Positions 42,064 to 54,659 of a DNA stretch of 64,000 nucleotides are shown here, in pieces. Origin of the DNA: Leptura quadrifasciata (Eukaryota; Arthropoda; Insecta; Coleoptera; Cerambycidae). The first letter of the stretch is position 1. Every line of letters starts with the position of its first letter. Where the stretch lies: the NCBI GenBank assembly GCA_963675555.1, contig OY776677.1, positions 149,992,971-150,056,970 of the forward strand. The letters are read 5' to 3'. The notes below the pieces were generated by a model. The model was not told the origin of the DNA. It saw only the letters and a program-made list of their open reading frames with translations, and did not search any database. A program made the position numbers and the translations under genes.

Positions 42064-42246
42064 CAGGATGGAGCACTACCACATTACCGAATTGATATCC
42101 GGCAATACCTCGACTTAATATTTCCAAATCGGTGGATAAGGAAGCGAAGATCGCTAGATTGGCCAGCAAGTTCTTCTGATCTTACACCCTTAGAATTCTT
42201 TCTAAGGAGGTATGTGAAAAGTGTGGTATACAAAATTAGAAAATTA
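42064..42246 (+). pseudogene. Mariner-type transposase fragment
   Basis: One plus-strand frame without stops until TAG at about 42246 reads QDGALPHYRIDIRQYLDLIF, then W-I-R-K-R-R-S-L-D-W-P-A-S-S-S-D-L-T-P-L-E-F-F-L and YVKSVVYKI. It holds the second and third catalytic aspartate regions (QDGA and SDLTPLEFF) of an IS630/mariner-type enzyme. It differs from the minus-strand transposase next door, so it is a separate element. Confidence 0.75.
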
Positions 42247-42299
42247 GAAATTTAGGGGCTGCAACTGCCGCTTGAAAGGCGTTGATTTTCGGGATGAAA

Positions 42300-43240
42300 T
42301 CTAATCATATTAGGTGAGTTAGACATTCTTGGTGCATGGGAAAATTTGAAAAAAGGGACTACATTGTGTAGAAAAATAACTTGATTTGAAATTTAAAAAA
42401 TAGAAGAAGTTCTGTTTCCAACCATTGCTGCCTGCATTAGGAAGTGGCGGAATATATCTGATAAGGAAATTCAGGACTTGTGAGGTGATCAAACAATTTG
42501 AAGTTGGTCTATTCAAACTAAATCAGTTTATTTCAAACCTCGAAACGTCCGGTTCGAGATTTAACACCGTTGTACTTGCATTTTTTATTTTTGTTTAAAG
42601 AGAGGCGCTGAGAGTAGGAATAACCAGTAGCCAGTTAATTATTATGAGAAATTATATTTGCTCGAGTTTTGTTCTAATACAATTCCTTCCAGTCCTAATT
42701 TGATTTGCCTAATTGAGGAGCTCTAGTATCAAAATGACACAAATTGCAATATACTGAAAGTAGCAAATATAATCTCTAAGATGAAACACGAATGTATTTT
42801 CATTAGCAGTTGATTGTATCATCCTGCATGTTTCCACTATAACTGGAATCCAAGCAATTCTGCTGTTCTAGGTAAGACAATGAATGCAATTCCATTTCTT
42901 TGTCTGTCCAGGTTGAAATGAGAAAATTGTTTCCAACTAAATAATTTAATTCCTGATCTTTCCCGCTGTCTATATCCTAGACATATTTTCAGACATTTCA
43001 CAGGGATGTGTTTTATTATTTAAACTAAAATAGCGGTGATGATAGTGCGACATGGAATCCTTACAGAGTGATTTTCGTGCCATTATAAGTTTAAGAGCAA
43101 CACTAGTGCCGTTATGAATTTATAATGACGCCCTACTTTTTAAGACAAATAAAATTACAAATTAAATGAAAATTTACATTATCTATTATCAGTTGTAAAT
43201 GTGAACAAGAAAAATATTGATTGGAATTGGTTGGGTGGGT
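42300..43240. other. Unrecognised sequence
   Basis: No coding or repeat signal that I can support. Confidence 0.3.
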
Positions 43241-43259
43241 GGTCAATGAAAATCATTGA

Positions 43260-43960
43260 ATCACAGCACTTAGTCCCCATTGAACCCCTTGTACTTCCTC
43301 CCTGTAGGCAGACCGTCGCCTAGGCCTTTAACTAACCTAGCTTGCTAAATATGACAGGTGGTGATGCTGCCTAGGGGCATCTCCCTTACATTGGCCAAAG
43401 TAGGCCAACGTTCTCCCAAAATGGATTCTTTGATTGATGAGATGGAAGAACAGTCACAGAGTACATGTTGAACCATCTCATCTTCTTGTTGACAATCTCT
43501 ACAGAGAGGTGTTTCATTTAATCTCATGCTGTGTAGATGTTTCCTTAATGGACAGGGTCCAGTCTGGATTTCCGTTATAAAACGTAGGTTCCTTCTGGAC
43601 GTTGCCAGGCAGTCCATTGCTGTACTATTGTTGGAATATTTTAATAGTTTCCTAGTAAGTTGACAGCTGTTTGTTTCATCCCATAGTTTCTTGAGTTCAT
43701 TGTGGGTGTTCTCTTTAATTATTTGTGTTATCGATAACAGACTGGCCGGGCCTGGTCCAAAGATATTTAGGCCTGTTGCCTTCTTGGCCAGTCTGTCGGC
43801 TACTTTGTTTCCACTACACTGTGCATGTCCCTTCACCCAGCATACCAGTATGTTATTCATGCTGGAGGCAGCCACAAGTACTTTTTTGACATTCCCTTAT
43901 TGCTCCTGTGGTAATTTTATAACTTCTCAGGGCTAGTGTTACATGGCCCTAGTCCATTTA
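43260..43960 (-). pseudogene. RNase H C-terminus and 3' end of an I-group LINE
   Basis: The minus-strand frame 43345-43875 has VCWVKGHAQCSGNKVADRLA (RNase H active-site H and D), GPCPLRKHLHSMRL, and CRDCQQEDEMVQHVLCDC, the Cys/His tail seen after RNase H in LINEs of the R1/LOA/Jockey-related groups. Upstream, to 43960, an ALRSYKITTGAIRECQ-like stretch continues in another frame. The 3' part (about 43250-43340) reads GGSTRGSMG-like codons before the end. Frameshifted, dead. Confidence 0.8.
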
Positions 43961-43969
43961 ACAATTCTA

Positions 43970-44930
43970 TGTAATAACTAGTATTTTATTTATATTTATC
44001 ACGATCTGTATAGCATTTTGATTCAGTTTTTGTAAGCGAGACTATCAGAATTTTCCTTGTATAACTGCTCAATCATTTCACATTGTTTTATGTACATATT
44101 TTTATATCTTAGGAACTCAGTCATGTTTCTTTAACACTATTATGTAACTCCGTTCTCTTATAGCACTTCAGGAAACAATTGTTGATTTCAAGTCTGCAAA
44201 CACATTTATTTACATTCATATATACTTCAATTTTTATATTTTGTTTACTATGTAAATACATCTGGTTATTTTTCTTACCTTTAACTTTCTAATTAACCTG
44301 TTATGTATTGTATCCTACATGATGTAATGTATTTAATGAGTTCTCACAAAATAGTTTGTATACGATTTACTATTTAATACATATATTATTTAATAGGGCA
44401 GTTCGTTCTTAGCTTCACTGTCAAGTCAAGCTTGGTATATCAATTATAGATTCCCTATATAGATTCTGTAATTTGCTTGAGCAAGGGAATCTACCTAAGG
44501 AGACCTGCAGGTTGTGCGCTTAACTCACCAATTGGCAGATGGTGATACCTGTACCTTTTTCTATATTTTATACCTTTCCATTTAATTAGTAAAAGTAGAT
44601 TTTTCAAGTTTATGTATTGGTATTATTTTGCAGAAAGTGGGATAAAATAGTTTACTTTATTAATTACATTCACCAAGAAATTATTTGCCTGTTGCTTTTG
44701 AGCTGATTCAAACTTATACAAACTTAACTGTGTGACATCCGTAATTAATATTACATTTTTGAACCCACTTTACAAGTGTTTAATCAACCAGGTAAAATTT
44801 ATTTATTAGTAATTTAAACTGTCAGTAATTTTCAATTTTTGTCTTTAATGTAATTTCAATTTTTTTCCAAATAAATTTAAATTGAAATCTTTTTAATTTA
44901 TTAAACAATTAAAATACTAAACATAATATT
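43970..44930. other. Unrecognised AT-rich DNA
   Basis: Nothing I can support. Lies between two LINE pieces of the same orientation. Confidence 0.3.
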
Positions 44931-44934
44931 TTTA

Positions 44935-45340
44935 GTCGCAAACTCCTCTATAAATCCTTATTTTACTATAAGGAAAATAACCACACTGCAACCAAAGTTA
45001 CAAGTCTGGCGCGTTAAGTGTAATAATTGCATATTACCATCAAAACGCTAATGCTTCGATTGCAACAAACACCAGCCGAAAGACTGATCCTACTTAAAGG
45101 AGCTCCCTTGCCAGTCGTCACACACCACTTGCAGACTGCAGTTTCAAGCTGTTGGCTCTCGTCAGTGCAAGGTAGGTATGCGACGACCGACATGAAAATC
45201 CTTTGACTATAGTACATCCCGGTATTTTTACAATAGCGACATGTAAAACAGCCAGCAGGCGCCATCCAGCGGTCCAGTGTCTATTGCAATCGAAAAATAA
45301 ATAGCCTGACTTGGCTTAGCATAGTTCAAATGTGCTTTTG
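44935..45340 (-). repeat. 438-bp repeat family, inverted copy (left hairpin arm)
   Basis: Reverse complement of 45562-45970 with a few differences. Starts GTCGCAAACTCCTCTATAAA and ends TTCAAATGTGCTTTT. The 83-codon minus-strand frame inside (45014-45265) is not a gene. Confidence 0.9.
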
Positions 45341-46014
45341 CTGAGGACGACTGGCAAGAGAGCTTCTTTAAGTAGGATCAGTCTTTCGGCTGGTGTTTGT
45401 TGCAATCGAAGCATTAGCGTTTTGATGGTAATATGCAATTATTACACTTAACGCGCCAGACTTGTAACTTTGGTTGCTGTCTGGTTATTTTCCTTATAGT
45501 AAAACAAGGATTTATAGAGGAGTTTGCGACTAAAAATATTATGTTTAATATTCCGCCCTCTAAAAGCACATTTGAACTATGCTAAGCCAAGTCAGGCTAT
45601 TTATTTTTCGATTGCAATAGACACTGGACCGCTGGATGGCGCCTGCTGGCTATTTTACATGTCGCTATTGTAGAAATAGCGGGATGTACTAAGTAGTCAA
45701 AGGATTCTCGTGCCGGTCGTGGCATGCCTACCTTGCACTGACGAGAGCCAACAGCTCGAAACTGCAGTCTGCAAGTGGTGTGTGACGACTGGTAAGAGAG
45801 CTCCTTTAAGTAGGATCAGTCTTTCGGCTGGTGTTTGTTGCAATCGAAGCATTAGCGTTTTGATGGTAATATGCAATTATTACACTTAACGCGCCAGACT
45901 TGTAACTTTGGTTGCAGTCTGGTTATTTTTCTTATAGTAAAATAAGGATTTATAGAGGAGTTTGCGACTAAAAATATTATGTTTAATATTCCGCCCTCTA
46001 AAAGCACATTTGAA
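45341..46014 (+). repeat. 438-bp repeat family, tandem direct copies
   Basis: A partial unit (45345-45516), one full unit (45517-45954, starting GAGGAGTTTGCGACTAAAAA) and the first 60 bp of the next (45955-46014). The unit carries GATGGCGCCTGCTGGC, CTGCAGTCTGCAAGTGGTGT and GGCGCGTTAAG (as its complement). No ORF, no tRNA boxes, no LTR ends. Confidence 0.9.
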
Positions 46015-46019
46015 CAATT

Positions 46020-46980
46020 AAAATACTATATGTACCGCATGGTTATAAAATATTCTTTTCATTTTTTCAATTTGTATTTTGCGAATCAGCTTCTTCAAAC
46101 TTGAAATTCAGCTTTATATACTTTAAGATTTATATATTTCATGGTTTTTATATATTTATATTTAAGCTTTATACTTTATGCTTAATGCTTCAGGCTTTAT
46201 GCTTTATATTTATGTAGAAAATATATTTAATATATTGAAAATTCAACTATATACTTTATATTGAAAATTGAGCTTCTTCAAATTAAAATTTGAGCTTCTT
46301 AAGAATTTATATTAATTGTAAATTTATATTCTACGTTAAAAGAATATTATTTCTACATATTGAAATCTATAACCAGTCCTTTTACATTCACATTATTTGC
46401 TACGTAAATTTGCATCTACATTTACGTTCATTGAGTTTTCAAAATCATACAGTTGGACAATATTTCTACAATCTTTAAACTTCACTTCATTCGAGAGACG
46501 TAAAGAAAGCCCTTAGATTCCATTTCTGCAAGAGACAATTGTGGGCTTTAAAAAAACTGGTATAATTTTGTTATTGAATTTTTTAGCATTAATAATTCTT
46601 TGTTTGCTGCTATCATTAAATAACTTAAAATCTCATATTTCACGTTATAAAATTTATTTATTTATTCATGTAATATAATTTACCATTCATTTTACACTAT
46701 CTTTTTATTTCTCTTACCAACAATTTCAGTCTGGTCTATAGGAGATTGATTATACGAGAAAAAGAGACAACTCTACTAATTTTCACTATAGATGGTACCC
46801 AGTTAACATCAATTTCTCTTTGTCTCCTTTTCTCGAACTAAACAAAAATCTGTTATTTATGCTATACATTCGAGAAGGGTAAGTTTCACAACTCTTACGA
46901 ATACTCCAGATCTACGATTCTTTACTCCGGCTTAAACCAGCTAGTCGTCCGCATTTGTTGCCTCAATTCTTTCCCAAAAA
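46020..46980. other. AT-rich low-complexity DNA
   Basis: TTTATAT/GCTTTATGC-type degenerate short repeats at 46100-46300. A hairpin-like pair CGAGAAAAAGAGAC (46757) and GTCTCCTTTTCTCG (46823). No gene. Confidence 0.4.
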
Positions 46981-46984
46981 TATG

Positions 46985-49500
46985 TAATAAGGGAAAGGAG
47001 GTAACACTAGTAATGATTGTCTCCAATCTGTATAGATCCTGATTGTTTTCCCGTAGTTTGTATACGGACAATTTCTTTTGCAGCTATGGTTATGCCCGCC
47101 GATTCAGTTTGTACTACGCTGGCCCGCCCATCCATAGCTCATTTATATTGGATTTGCAGACCTCTGGAGTATATTCCACATTCTGCCCCATTCTTATTTT
47201 TTGATCCGTCTGTGAAGATGTTGATCACACCTTCGCCAGTAGCCTCGCTCTCACTATTTGTCTGTATTATGTAGGGTCTGTCAAAGATAAACCGGGGAGA
47301 AGTGCTATCTATACACACCTGTAGAAGAGGAGTCTTGCTGACAATCTCATTCCACAGGCGACTGCTGGCCTCTCCATGATCTACATCTGGTTGTATGCTA
47401 ACTGATTTGAGGCGCACTGTAGTCGGTTGACTAAGAAATAAATTAGAAAGTGTGATTGACAAAAAAATTGATTTGATGGAGACAATTAATTGTAATGTTT
47501 ATGTTTTTTTATTCACAATAATATAATTTTTTATCCTTGGCAACCATCCAAAATCTGAGTTCCCAAAAGTTGGCTATGGGTCAGTATTAGTTCATTCTAC
47601 CTAATACGCTACACGCGCCATTGTTGTCAGAGCCACTTCTCCTAGATATATTGTTGCGGACCTCTAGCGTATGCGACCCACCATACGCTTTAGCGTTTTG
47701 TGGGCCGCATAATAACAACCGCTACGTCCGAAACACATTTCGCTATTCTCCACGGGAGGGCGATATATGTGCGGCACGTGATCAGCAGAGAGCGGAAGAC
47801 CGGTAGGCAACCATTTTTGCTGGCGTAGGTAGTTGATAATTCTGTGAACCTCGGTTTTATCCAAGGCATCCTGGTGGATTTTGGAATTATCAACACAAGA
47901 AAATTTCCTCAATCTGTTGTTGTTCCGTTTAGCGGAATATTTTGTGGTTGTGAGTAAATTTTATCCGCGGAAGCAGGATATTTAATTACACAAGGTAAGC
48001 TAACCTCTTCACGCCATCTTACCCGTTCTCTACCCACGTGTTTCGCAAATTTGCAGGCTCTCCTTTGGAAATACCGTGTCAACTTGAAAGGCGGACTCGA
48101 CCCCATTCATCCGACTGTAGCTTTCGAGGAGTATTGGTGGATTGTTCCCTCATGAGTGAGGTAAATTATGTTTCTTTTGTAGGTTATGTTTGAATTGCTC
48201 ACATTAGGCACGCTTCACGTGCATTTCTGACTTTGCAAATTAAATCGTGATATCTTTAGGGTTCCACGGACGGGGCTTCTACACACGTCAGTGAAGTTCC
48301 ACGGACGGGGCATCCACACACAGTGGAAAGTTCAAGGGCTGGAGAGGCTACAATCAACACCATCCTTGGGTCCATTTCTTTTGTCCCGAAGACATCTCCA
48401 TAGGGCTACAGGTTCTTCGAAGTCGGTATCGTACCACCCTAAATAAGTGTGTTTTTTTTTTACTTACCGGGGACCACCTTCAGTGGTTCGACTCGGTTAT
48501 ATTCGATTCATATTTTTTTTGTATTTTAACTTGTACATATTTAAAGATTTTATGCATTTATATTTATCTAAGGAGGTTCTCTAAATCAGACCCCTTGTGG
48601 CAGAATTTATGACTATTTATGAGGACATTGTAAACCGATGTGTAGCTACACGATGCATTTTATTAATGTTATAACTTATTAATCGAGAAATTTGCCACAC
48701 CTGTTGAACATCGCCAGGTTACCTGCTAGAGAACCAATATCTGTAAATTGTTTAATATAGTGCATTTCATTTTTAAAGAAAGTGTCATTATTTCGTCTGC
48801 GGCCAATACGTATGGAAGCCTCAGTGATTTGTTAAGTAAGTAAACTAATAATTTGTCATAGTTTATGTAAACTTGGGCTTAACGCCCTGAGATAGTCTGA
48901 GCTAGAGAAATTTTATCGTAGGCACGCACATCACTTATCCGGGTTAAGTAGTTCCTGCGATATCTGCTACGCTACAGTAGCCCAAGTGATTTCGTTATGT
49001 AATATCTTATAATCATTAATATCCAACGTATTTATTTGTTTATGTACGTGTAAATCATAGCAATATCTCTAGTGGTGGCAATCCCAGCATTACCTCCATA
49101 GCTCTCTTTCTCATAGCTTCGGTTATGCTTAGGCAGACAACTCTCCGCATTTGGCTGAGCTTGTCCTTACCTGTAGTCTGTATGCTCTTAGGTCACTAAA
49201 CCACAGCACCATAAGTTATCATTGGTCTTATGACAGCAGTGTATATCCACATGACTACTTTGGGTTTTATTCCCTAGGTTTTTCCCAAGGTCCTGCGGCA
49301 TTGCTCATAAGAAATGTAAGCGTATGTAAAGATTCCCTGTTAGTTTGGAATCGAAGGTTACCCCAAGGTATTTCGCTTCTGATGCGAAACTTAGTATTGT
49401 ATCCAAGAGGGCAAGTGCCTTCAGTGCTCCTAGTTTCCTTTTCCTTGTGAAGAGAATCATCTCTGTCTCCTGAGATTAACAAAAACGGAGTGTTCTCTGC
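46985..49500 (-). pseudogene. I-group LINE ORF2 (RT end and RNase H), split by a solo LTR
   Basis: Minus strand, 5' to 3' from the right. 49067-49500 encodes the RT C-terminus (EMILFTRKRKLGALKAL, EAKYLGVTFDSKL, YTAVIRPMITYGAVV and a MRKRAMEVMLGLPPL-like segment). The solo LTR interrupts at the ATAT target; 47647 downward continues to the RNase H start NIFTDGSKNKNGAECGIYSR (about 47180) and an E-x(2)-x-I-x-A-A-K-E-I segment near 47090. Frameshifts are frequent. The piece at 43260-43960 could be the distal end of the same copy. Confidence 0.75.
47652..49062 (+). mobile_element. Solo LTR of the Gypsy family
   Basis: 1411 bp, TGTTGCGGACC ... AAATCATAGCA, flanked by ATAT at 47648-47651 and 49063-49066. 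Clearly homologous along its length to the LTRs at 17473 and 24885 but with many substitutions, hence older. It ends where those LTRs have their first GTAGCA and lacks the 44-bp PBS-containing extension. Formed by LTR-LTR recombination. Confidence 0.93.
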
Positions 49501-52500
49501 ATAAGAAAAAATATTGATTATAAACGTTACAAATACTAAATGCTTGCAGTTTTCGGCAATGGGTTCAATGCCGAATCACACACTGTCTAAAACGGTATAC
49601 TCATCTCCATTACCTACATCTAACAAAGTGAATCGAAAGCGGATGGTCAAATTTCGTTACCTAACCATTTTATCATTTAATTGCGGTGGCTGAGGCAACT
49701 TTTATCTTTTGTTCGGGTAGAATACTTTGAGACTTGAATTCAAATATTAATTAGTGTTTTGAAATTAAATCTAATTATTTTCAAAAACAATGTGATACAA
49801 ACAAAAAGTTGACTTAACGAACAATGATGCAATCTCTGGTATGATTAGACAAAAACAAATTCGCTGTGTAATATACTGATGAGTATTTCACCAACAAATC
49901 TGGCATCATCGGGAGGTTATTAGATTTACATATTCCCTAAAAATTAATTTAATTTCAATAAACTGCTGTGACGGTCGAGAGTAGAATATTACATCCAATT
50001 TTAATGTTCGAATATCACTATCTGCATTAATTGTTATTCATCATTTCGTGAGGCCCTTCACGTTAAAATGTAGTTCGTGTCCTCCCGCGAGTTGACAAAT
50101 TACGTTTTGTCAACTATTCTACGCACAATCGGAAAATATTGAGCAGAATATTGAAATACCAACTTTGCTGGAAGTATTTCTGAAGCCACTATAATGATTT
50201 TAAGGAGAGACGTTATTATTTTTTCCCAATACCTAGTTTGATTGAAAACTCATACAATTTATATTATAGTTCAGTTTCCATACAAGAGTCATCATTTTAA
50301 CATCAATTTGTATACTCGAGTAAATGAGTGCTCAAAGGAGAGGTGTAGAGTACATGGAAAAAGTGTAGTGTTAGAATAAATTTCCGATAAAATTGTTTCT
50401 ATACATACTTGTAGAATTTCCAATGGTTTTCGGTATATACGTATATACGTTATTAAAAATCGATAATTTTAGAAACAATCATTTTTATCTAACTCTTTTT
50501 GTCAAACATTTGCTTCTGGTGCCATCCACGATCGCTTTTCAGAAAAAATTATCAACAAACAAAGTTGTAGAGCATTAAACTTCCTTTAACTTGATATGCT
50601 TTGCTACTTTATCTTCAACGTATGGGTGTGTGTATATTCAATTATTGCATTACCCTAAAGATGGGTCACTAGTAATTAGATACTCCAGATCCTGATGGCG
50701 TTTGGACTATGTTTCTTCTCACTTCTGTAAGGCCAGTGTAATTCATTTTACTCTTCTAAAAAGTATATAAATAAAATTATACATTAAGTAATATTTTAAA
50801 TAACTTCGCATTCGTAGTACTAAGCTGGAGATATAATACAGGCGTAATACTTGTGAAAGCATTTTTCCGGGCCATATTGTCTTTGTAAAATTTATCAGAT
50901 TTATCAAAAATGATGGGAAAATCTTGTTTATAACCTCAAAAGCATAGAGCAGGGCACGAAAATAAAATAACCGTTCGCTGTCAAAAGTGGTTCGCAAGAT
51001 CGCATGCGCAACCGCTAAGGAGCTATTACAGGCCAAAAAGATTTAAGTTGAAGTTGGGCAACTCTGACTTGCAGCGTGAACGTTTTCGTTTCGTTGTGGT
51101 ATTTTAATTTTTAGGTACCTAGCCACTAACCGCTTATCGTCGTGCATGAATCCACCTTAACATGTGTATGACATGGTATATTATGTAGAAATTATATTAG
51201 TATATATTTTGGATAAAATATATGCATTTCATAACCTTAATTCCTCAAAAAATATTAGGTACATCAAATTACATCATCTTATCTTTGAATTTTGACACTT
51301 TTATTAATTTGACGCGTATAAAACTGGTCATTGCATACATTGGTCAAAATCAATGGGCAGTGGCTTAATTCTTTCTTTTCAGTGAACGATGTATAGTAGA
51401 CCAATTTGAGAGTACTGTAAGTTTGCAAAATGTAAGTAAAAATAAATAAATTAGGGCTCTTTAAAATACTTTATATCGATTACTTTCCATGAAGGCACTT
51501 CAATGGAATATATACTGTTTAGATTACTCACTGATTTATTTTCACAGAGAAATTTCATGCCCTACTTGCCCCCACACTTGAAATTGAACATATTACCATC
51601 ATGTCGTAAATTCTTTTCCATTACAAACAGCACTCAAGTACTATCGAATATTGGTCACGTTTCAGTTCATAGGAAAGATCAAAATAAAGGAGCGTTAGTG
51701 GTTTTATTAAAATGACGTTTGTGATAGTTTGTTGGTGGAAATATCTACGAATCGTTGAAAGTTTTCAACTATAAAAATGAAATTTATACTTGTGTATTGC
51801 AATAAATGAATTTTACGTTCCTACAATCAGGCTAAAACACCAATTTTTATAAAATTTATATTTACGCCATATCGGTATTTACTTTAAATGTCATGCGCTT
51901 CCACATGGAATTAAGAAAAATATTTAATGATCAGCTAATAATATAACAATTTATTTTGTATCATTTCGCCAAATTTACAAAGTTCGGAAAATGAGCTTTG
52001 GAAGCGAACTAGGACTATTATATATACTTTTAAACGTGAAGTAATGGGTACATAAATTTTGTATACATAAATGTTATTAGCTCTTTATTTATTTAAAATG
52101 AAGCTCGATATTAAATGGGAAAATGTGCGCTATAGAATTAGTTCGCTTTATATTGTAATATAGAAAACGATGTCATATTCAATATTACGCTTACACCACC
52201 GACACCAAGCATAATAGAGTTAACGTCGTTATAGCTCGCATACATGTTACCTAGATGTTCTACTTAATTTCTATCTAAAAATTATATGCCACGGCAAACT
52301 ATATACCCGTATAAAATGATATTACCTACTAACATTGGAGATACTTAAAATTATGTAAGACATTTATGTACAGATAATATAATGCAAAAATATGTGAAAC
52401 CAATTCTGAAAATATAAAACTAAGAAATGGTAAAATATTCGTAGATACTATGCAATTCGAGGGGGTAATCACTCCTTCGAAAGGTGGTCAGCATATATTA

Positions 52501-52840
52501 CATTAATACTTCACCGGATTGCAGTATACTTCACCATATTACATAGTATTTCATGCATACTTCACGATACTTCATTACACATTTTTATATAAAAAAGTAC
52601 TTATTATAGATCATGAATTATATTAGATAAGTAATTTTAAAAGATATATTTTATGCTATTACGTTCATTATTATTTTAACTTGCATACATATAATTACTT
52701 TTAAAAAACAAATTTAACTGCATTTTAACTCTACGTAAAAAATGATTAATAATAATTATATCACTCTTAATTCTCATTCACAAAAAATATAAAATAAATT
52801 AATTGGATGGAATCTGCGGTAGGTTCTTGATGAAACATAT
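49501..52840. other. Unrecognised AT-rich DNA
   Basis: No gene that I can support. The 97-codon minus-strand frame at 50743-51036 and the 70-codon plus frame at 51503-51715 have no recognisable motifs and a base composition like their surroundings. TACTTCAC recurs irregularly at about 52510-52580. Confidence 0.3.
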
Positions 52841-52841
52841 T

Positions 52842-53445
52842 CAATAGAATAATTATAAATATTCAAAAGAATAGTTACAATACGCAATGGCTTATTGTTT
52901 CATTAGTTTTGTTCAGATTCCTCTGACATATGTTTCGGCCTTGCGACCATTATCAAAGAGTCTTAAAAACTAACCTGAAAGTGGTGGTTCACAGTATATA
53001 TCTTACAAATCCTCTACCCACCTACAGGGGGATAATAACTTGATTTGTTATTCCTTAAAATTTAACAATACAGGCCGGAACTACGAACTTAATTTTAATT
53101 TTATTACTGTGTCTAGTACAGGATTGTTCATAAATTCTGTTTGTGTATTTGTAACGTTTTTATGGTTTCTTAGGGCCTTCTTAATTTATAAAATTTCAAA
53201 CATGTCTAGGATTTTTCCTTTGTTTGCATTATACAAAAGTTTAACATTACTAACGTTAAAAACGTGATTTTGCTCAATGCAATGTTCGGCAAAACCAGTT
53301 GATTTTTTATTATATAAAATAGACTGTATTCTCTTAACCTCACATCTATGCTACTGCCACTCTGACCTATATATACGGCATCACAGTCGTCACACTTTAT
53401 TTCATATACCCCCGATTTTGAAGAAGATATTAAAAAATCAAAACT
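52842..53445 (-). pseudogene. Penelope-like element, GIY-YIG endonuclease and 3' end
   Basis: On the minus strand SSKSGVYEIKCDDCDAVYIG, then QSG-x-SIDVRLRE (about 53330-53440), gives the GIY-YIG core with the Cys pair typical of Penelope-like elements. After a frameshift come AEHCIEQNHVFNVSNVKLLY, a stop at about 53195, and NVTNTQTEFMNNPVLDTVIK. The 3' end (52842-52975) carries GACTCTTTGATAATGGTCGC and AAGGCCGAAACATATGTCAG. The RT domain upstream is absent, so it is a truncated copy. Confidence 0.8.
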
Positions 53446-54225
53446 GTGTTTAGTTTAATGTGAACCATTTATGATTTTTTAAATTTCATTATTCAAAGGA
53501 TGAAACGTCCGATCACTCGCTGCCGGCCGCGCTGTCGAATGTCAGAGTGCGTGAAATATTATAATTAAAAAAAAATAACAGATCACAAGAGAGAATATCT
53601 CTTATCAGCAACGAGGGTCCGTAGAAAAAAAATATATGAAGCACTGGCATTAGTTTAATCAATCTACCCTGTCCTGAAGTTCTGATGCAGTCTGTATGTT
53701 ATTAGAAGTTTTCTTCCATATAGAAGTTTTGTCAAGGTATTCAACTACGTTTTTTGACATTAAATCAGGATAAACCTTTACCGCTTTATTCCCGAGTGAA
53801 AGATGTAATGGTTACTTAGAGAAATCCCAAGTTGATACAGACCGGGCCGTTATTTTTCTAAAGAGTTTATCGAAATGCTTGAGTTTGAGAATCGAGGCAG
53901 TCTCTTGGAACATTCACCAGAGAGTATTTTTAGAGTGTTTTATACCCCTTGCTAAATTCAGTTCCCCTGCTATTTAGATTCTACTCAAATCCTAACAGCA
54001 ACAAGTCACTTACTGATTTTTATTATTCGACAAGTAAATATTGAAATAATATCTAATTAATAATATAACTACGTTTCAGATAGGACTTTTACAAATAATA
54101 TTTCAAATCTCTCTTATGGTCATGAACCACATATCTGAATTAAAAGAATTATAATTTTCTGCTTCTAAAAATCTTATATGTATAATATGACTCTTTGTCT
54201 GCACATAATCAATAAGTAAAAATTC
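53446..54225. other. Unrecognised sequence
   Basis: No coding or repeat structure that I can support beyond a small GC-rich patch (GCTGCCGGCCGCGCTGTCG) at about 53519-53537. Confidence 0.3.
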
Positions 54226-54228
54226 GCT

Positions 54229-54655
54229 CGAGTGGAAGAAAAAGTACTTTTACTTCCGTTGCAAGTGGACAACGCACAACTAAATTTTGTATCTTTTTTT
54301 ATAGGCAATCGACGTTTGAAGAAAAAATGACATATCTTATTCGGAGCAAAAGCCACTTTTACTCCTAATAAAATAATATACTATTTTCTTCAAACGTCAG
54401 AAAATCATGAAATTTCTTACTCATTTCATGACATTAAAGTTAGACAGTTGAGATAGCTATGCGTTGCCATTAGCAACGAAAGTAAAAGTACTTTTTCTTC
54501 CACCGAGTGGACTTTTACTTCCGTTGCTAATGGCAACCCACAGCTAAATTTTGTTATCTTTATTTTTTTGTAGCTAATCGACGTTTGAAGAAAAAAATAA
54601 CATGTCTTATTCGGAGTAAAAGCCACTTTTACTCCTAATAAAACAATATACTATT
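54229..54655. repeat. Palindromic repeat cluster (GGAAGAAAAAGTACTTTTACTTCC)
   Basis: Direct copies at 54229-54372 and 54507-54655 (GTTGCAAGTGG or GTTGCTAATGG, then AATCGACGTTTGAAGAAAAA and TCTTATTCGGAG-AAAAGCCACTTTTACTCC), plus an inverted partial copy at 54437-54510. Within each, GAAGAAAAAGTACTTTTACTTC is a near-perfect palindrome. Two minus frames (54174-54356, 54426-54626) are translations of the repeat and not genes. Confidence 0.8.
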
Positions 54656-54659
54656 ATCA

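Noticed and set aside
47664..47912. Minus-strand ORFs of 68-82 codons
   Set aside because: Inside the solo LTR; translation of non-coding LTR sequence.
50743..51036. 97-codon minus-strand ORF as a host gene
   Set aside because: No motif or family pattern and AT-rich codon use like the surroundings; expected by chance at this composition.
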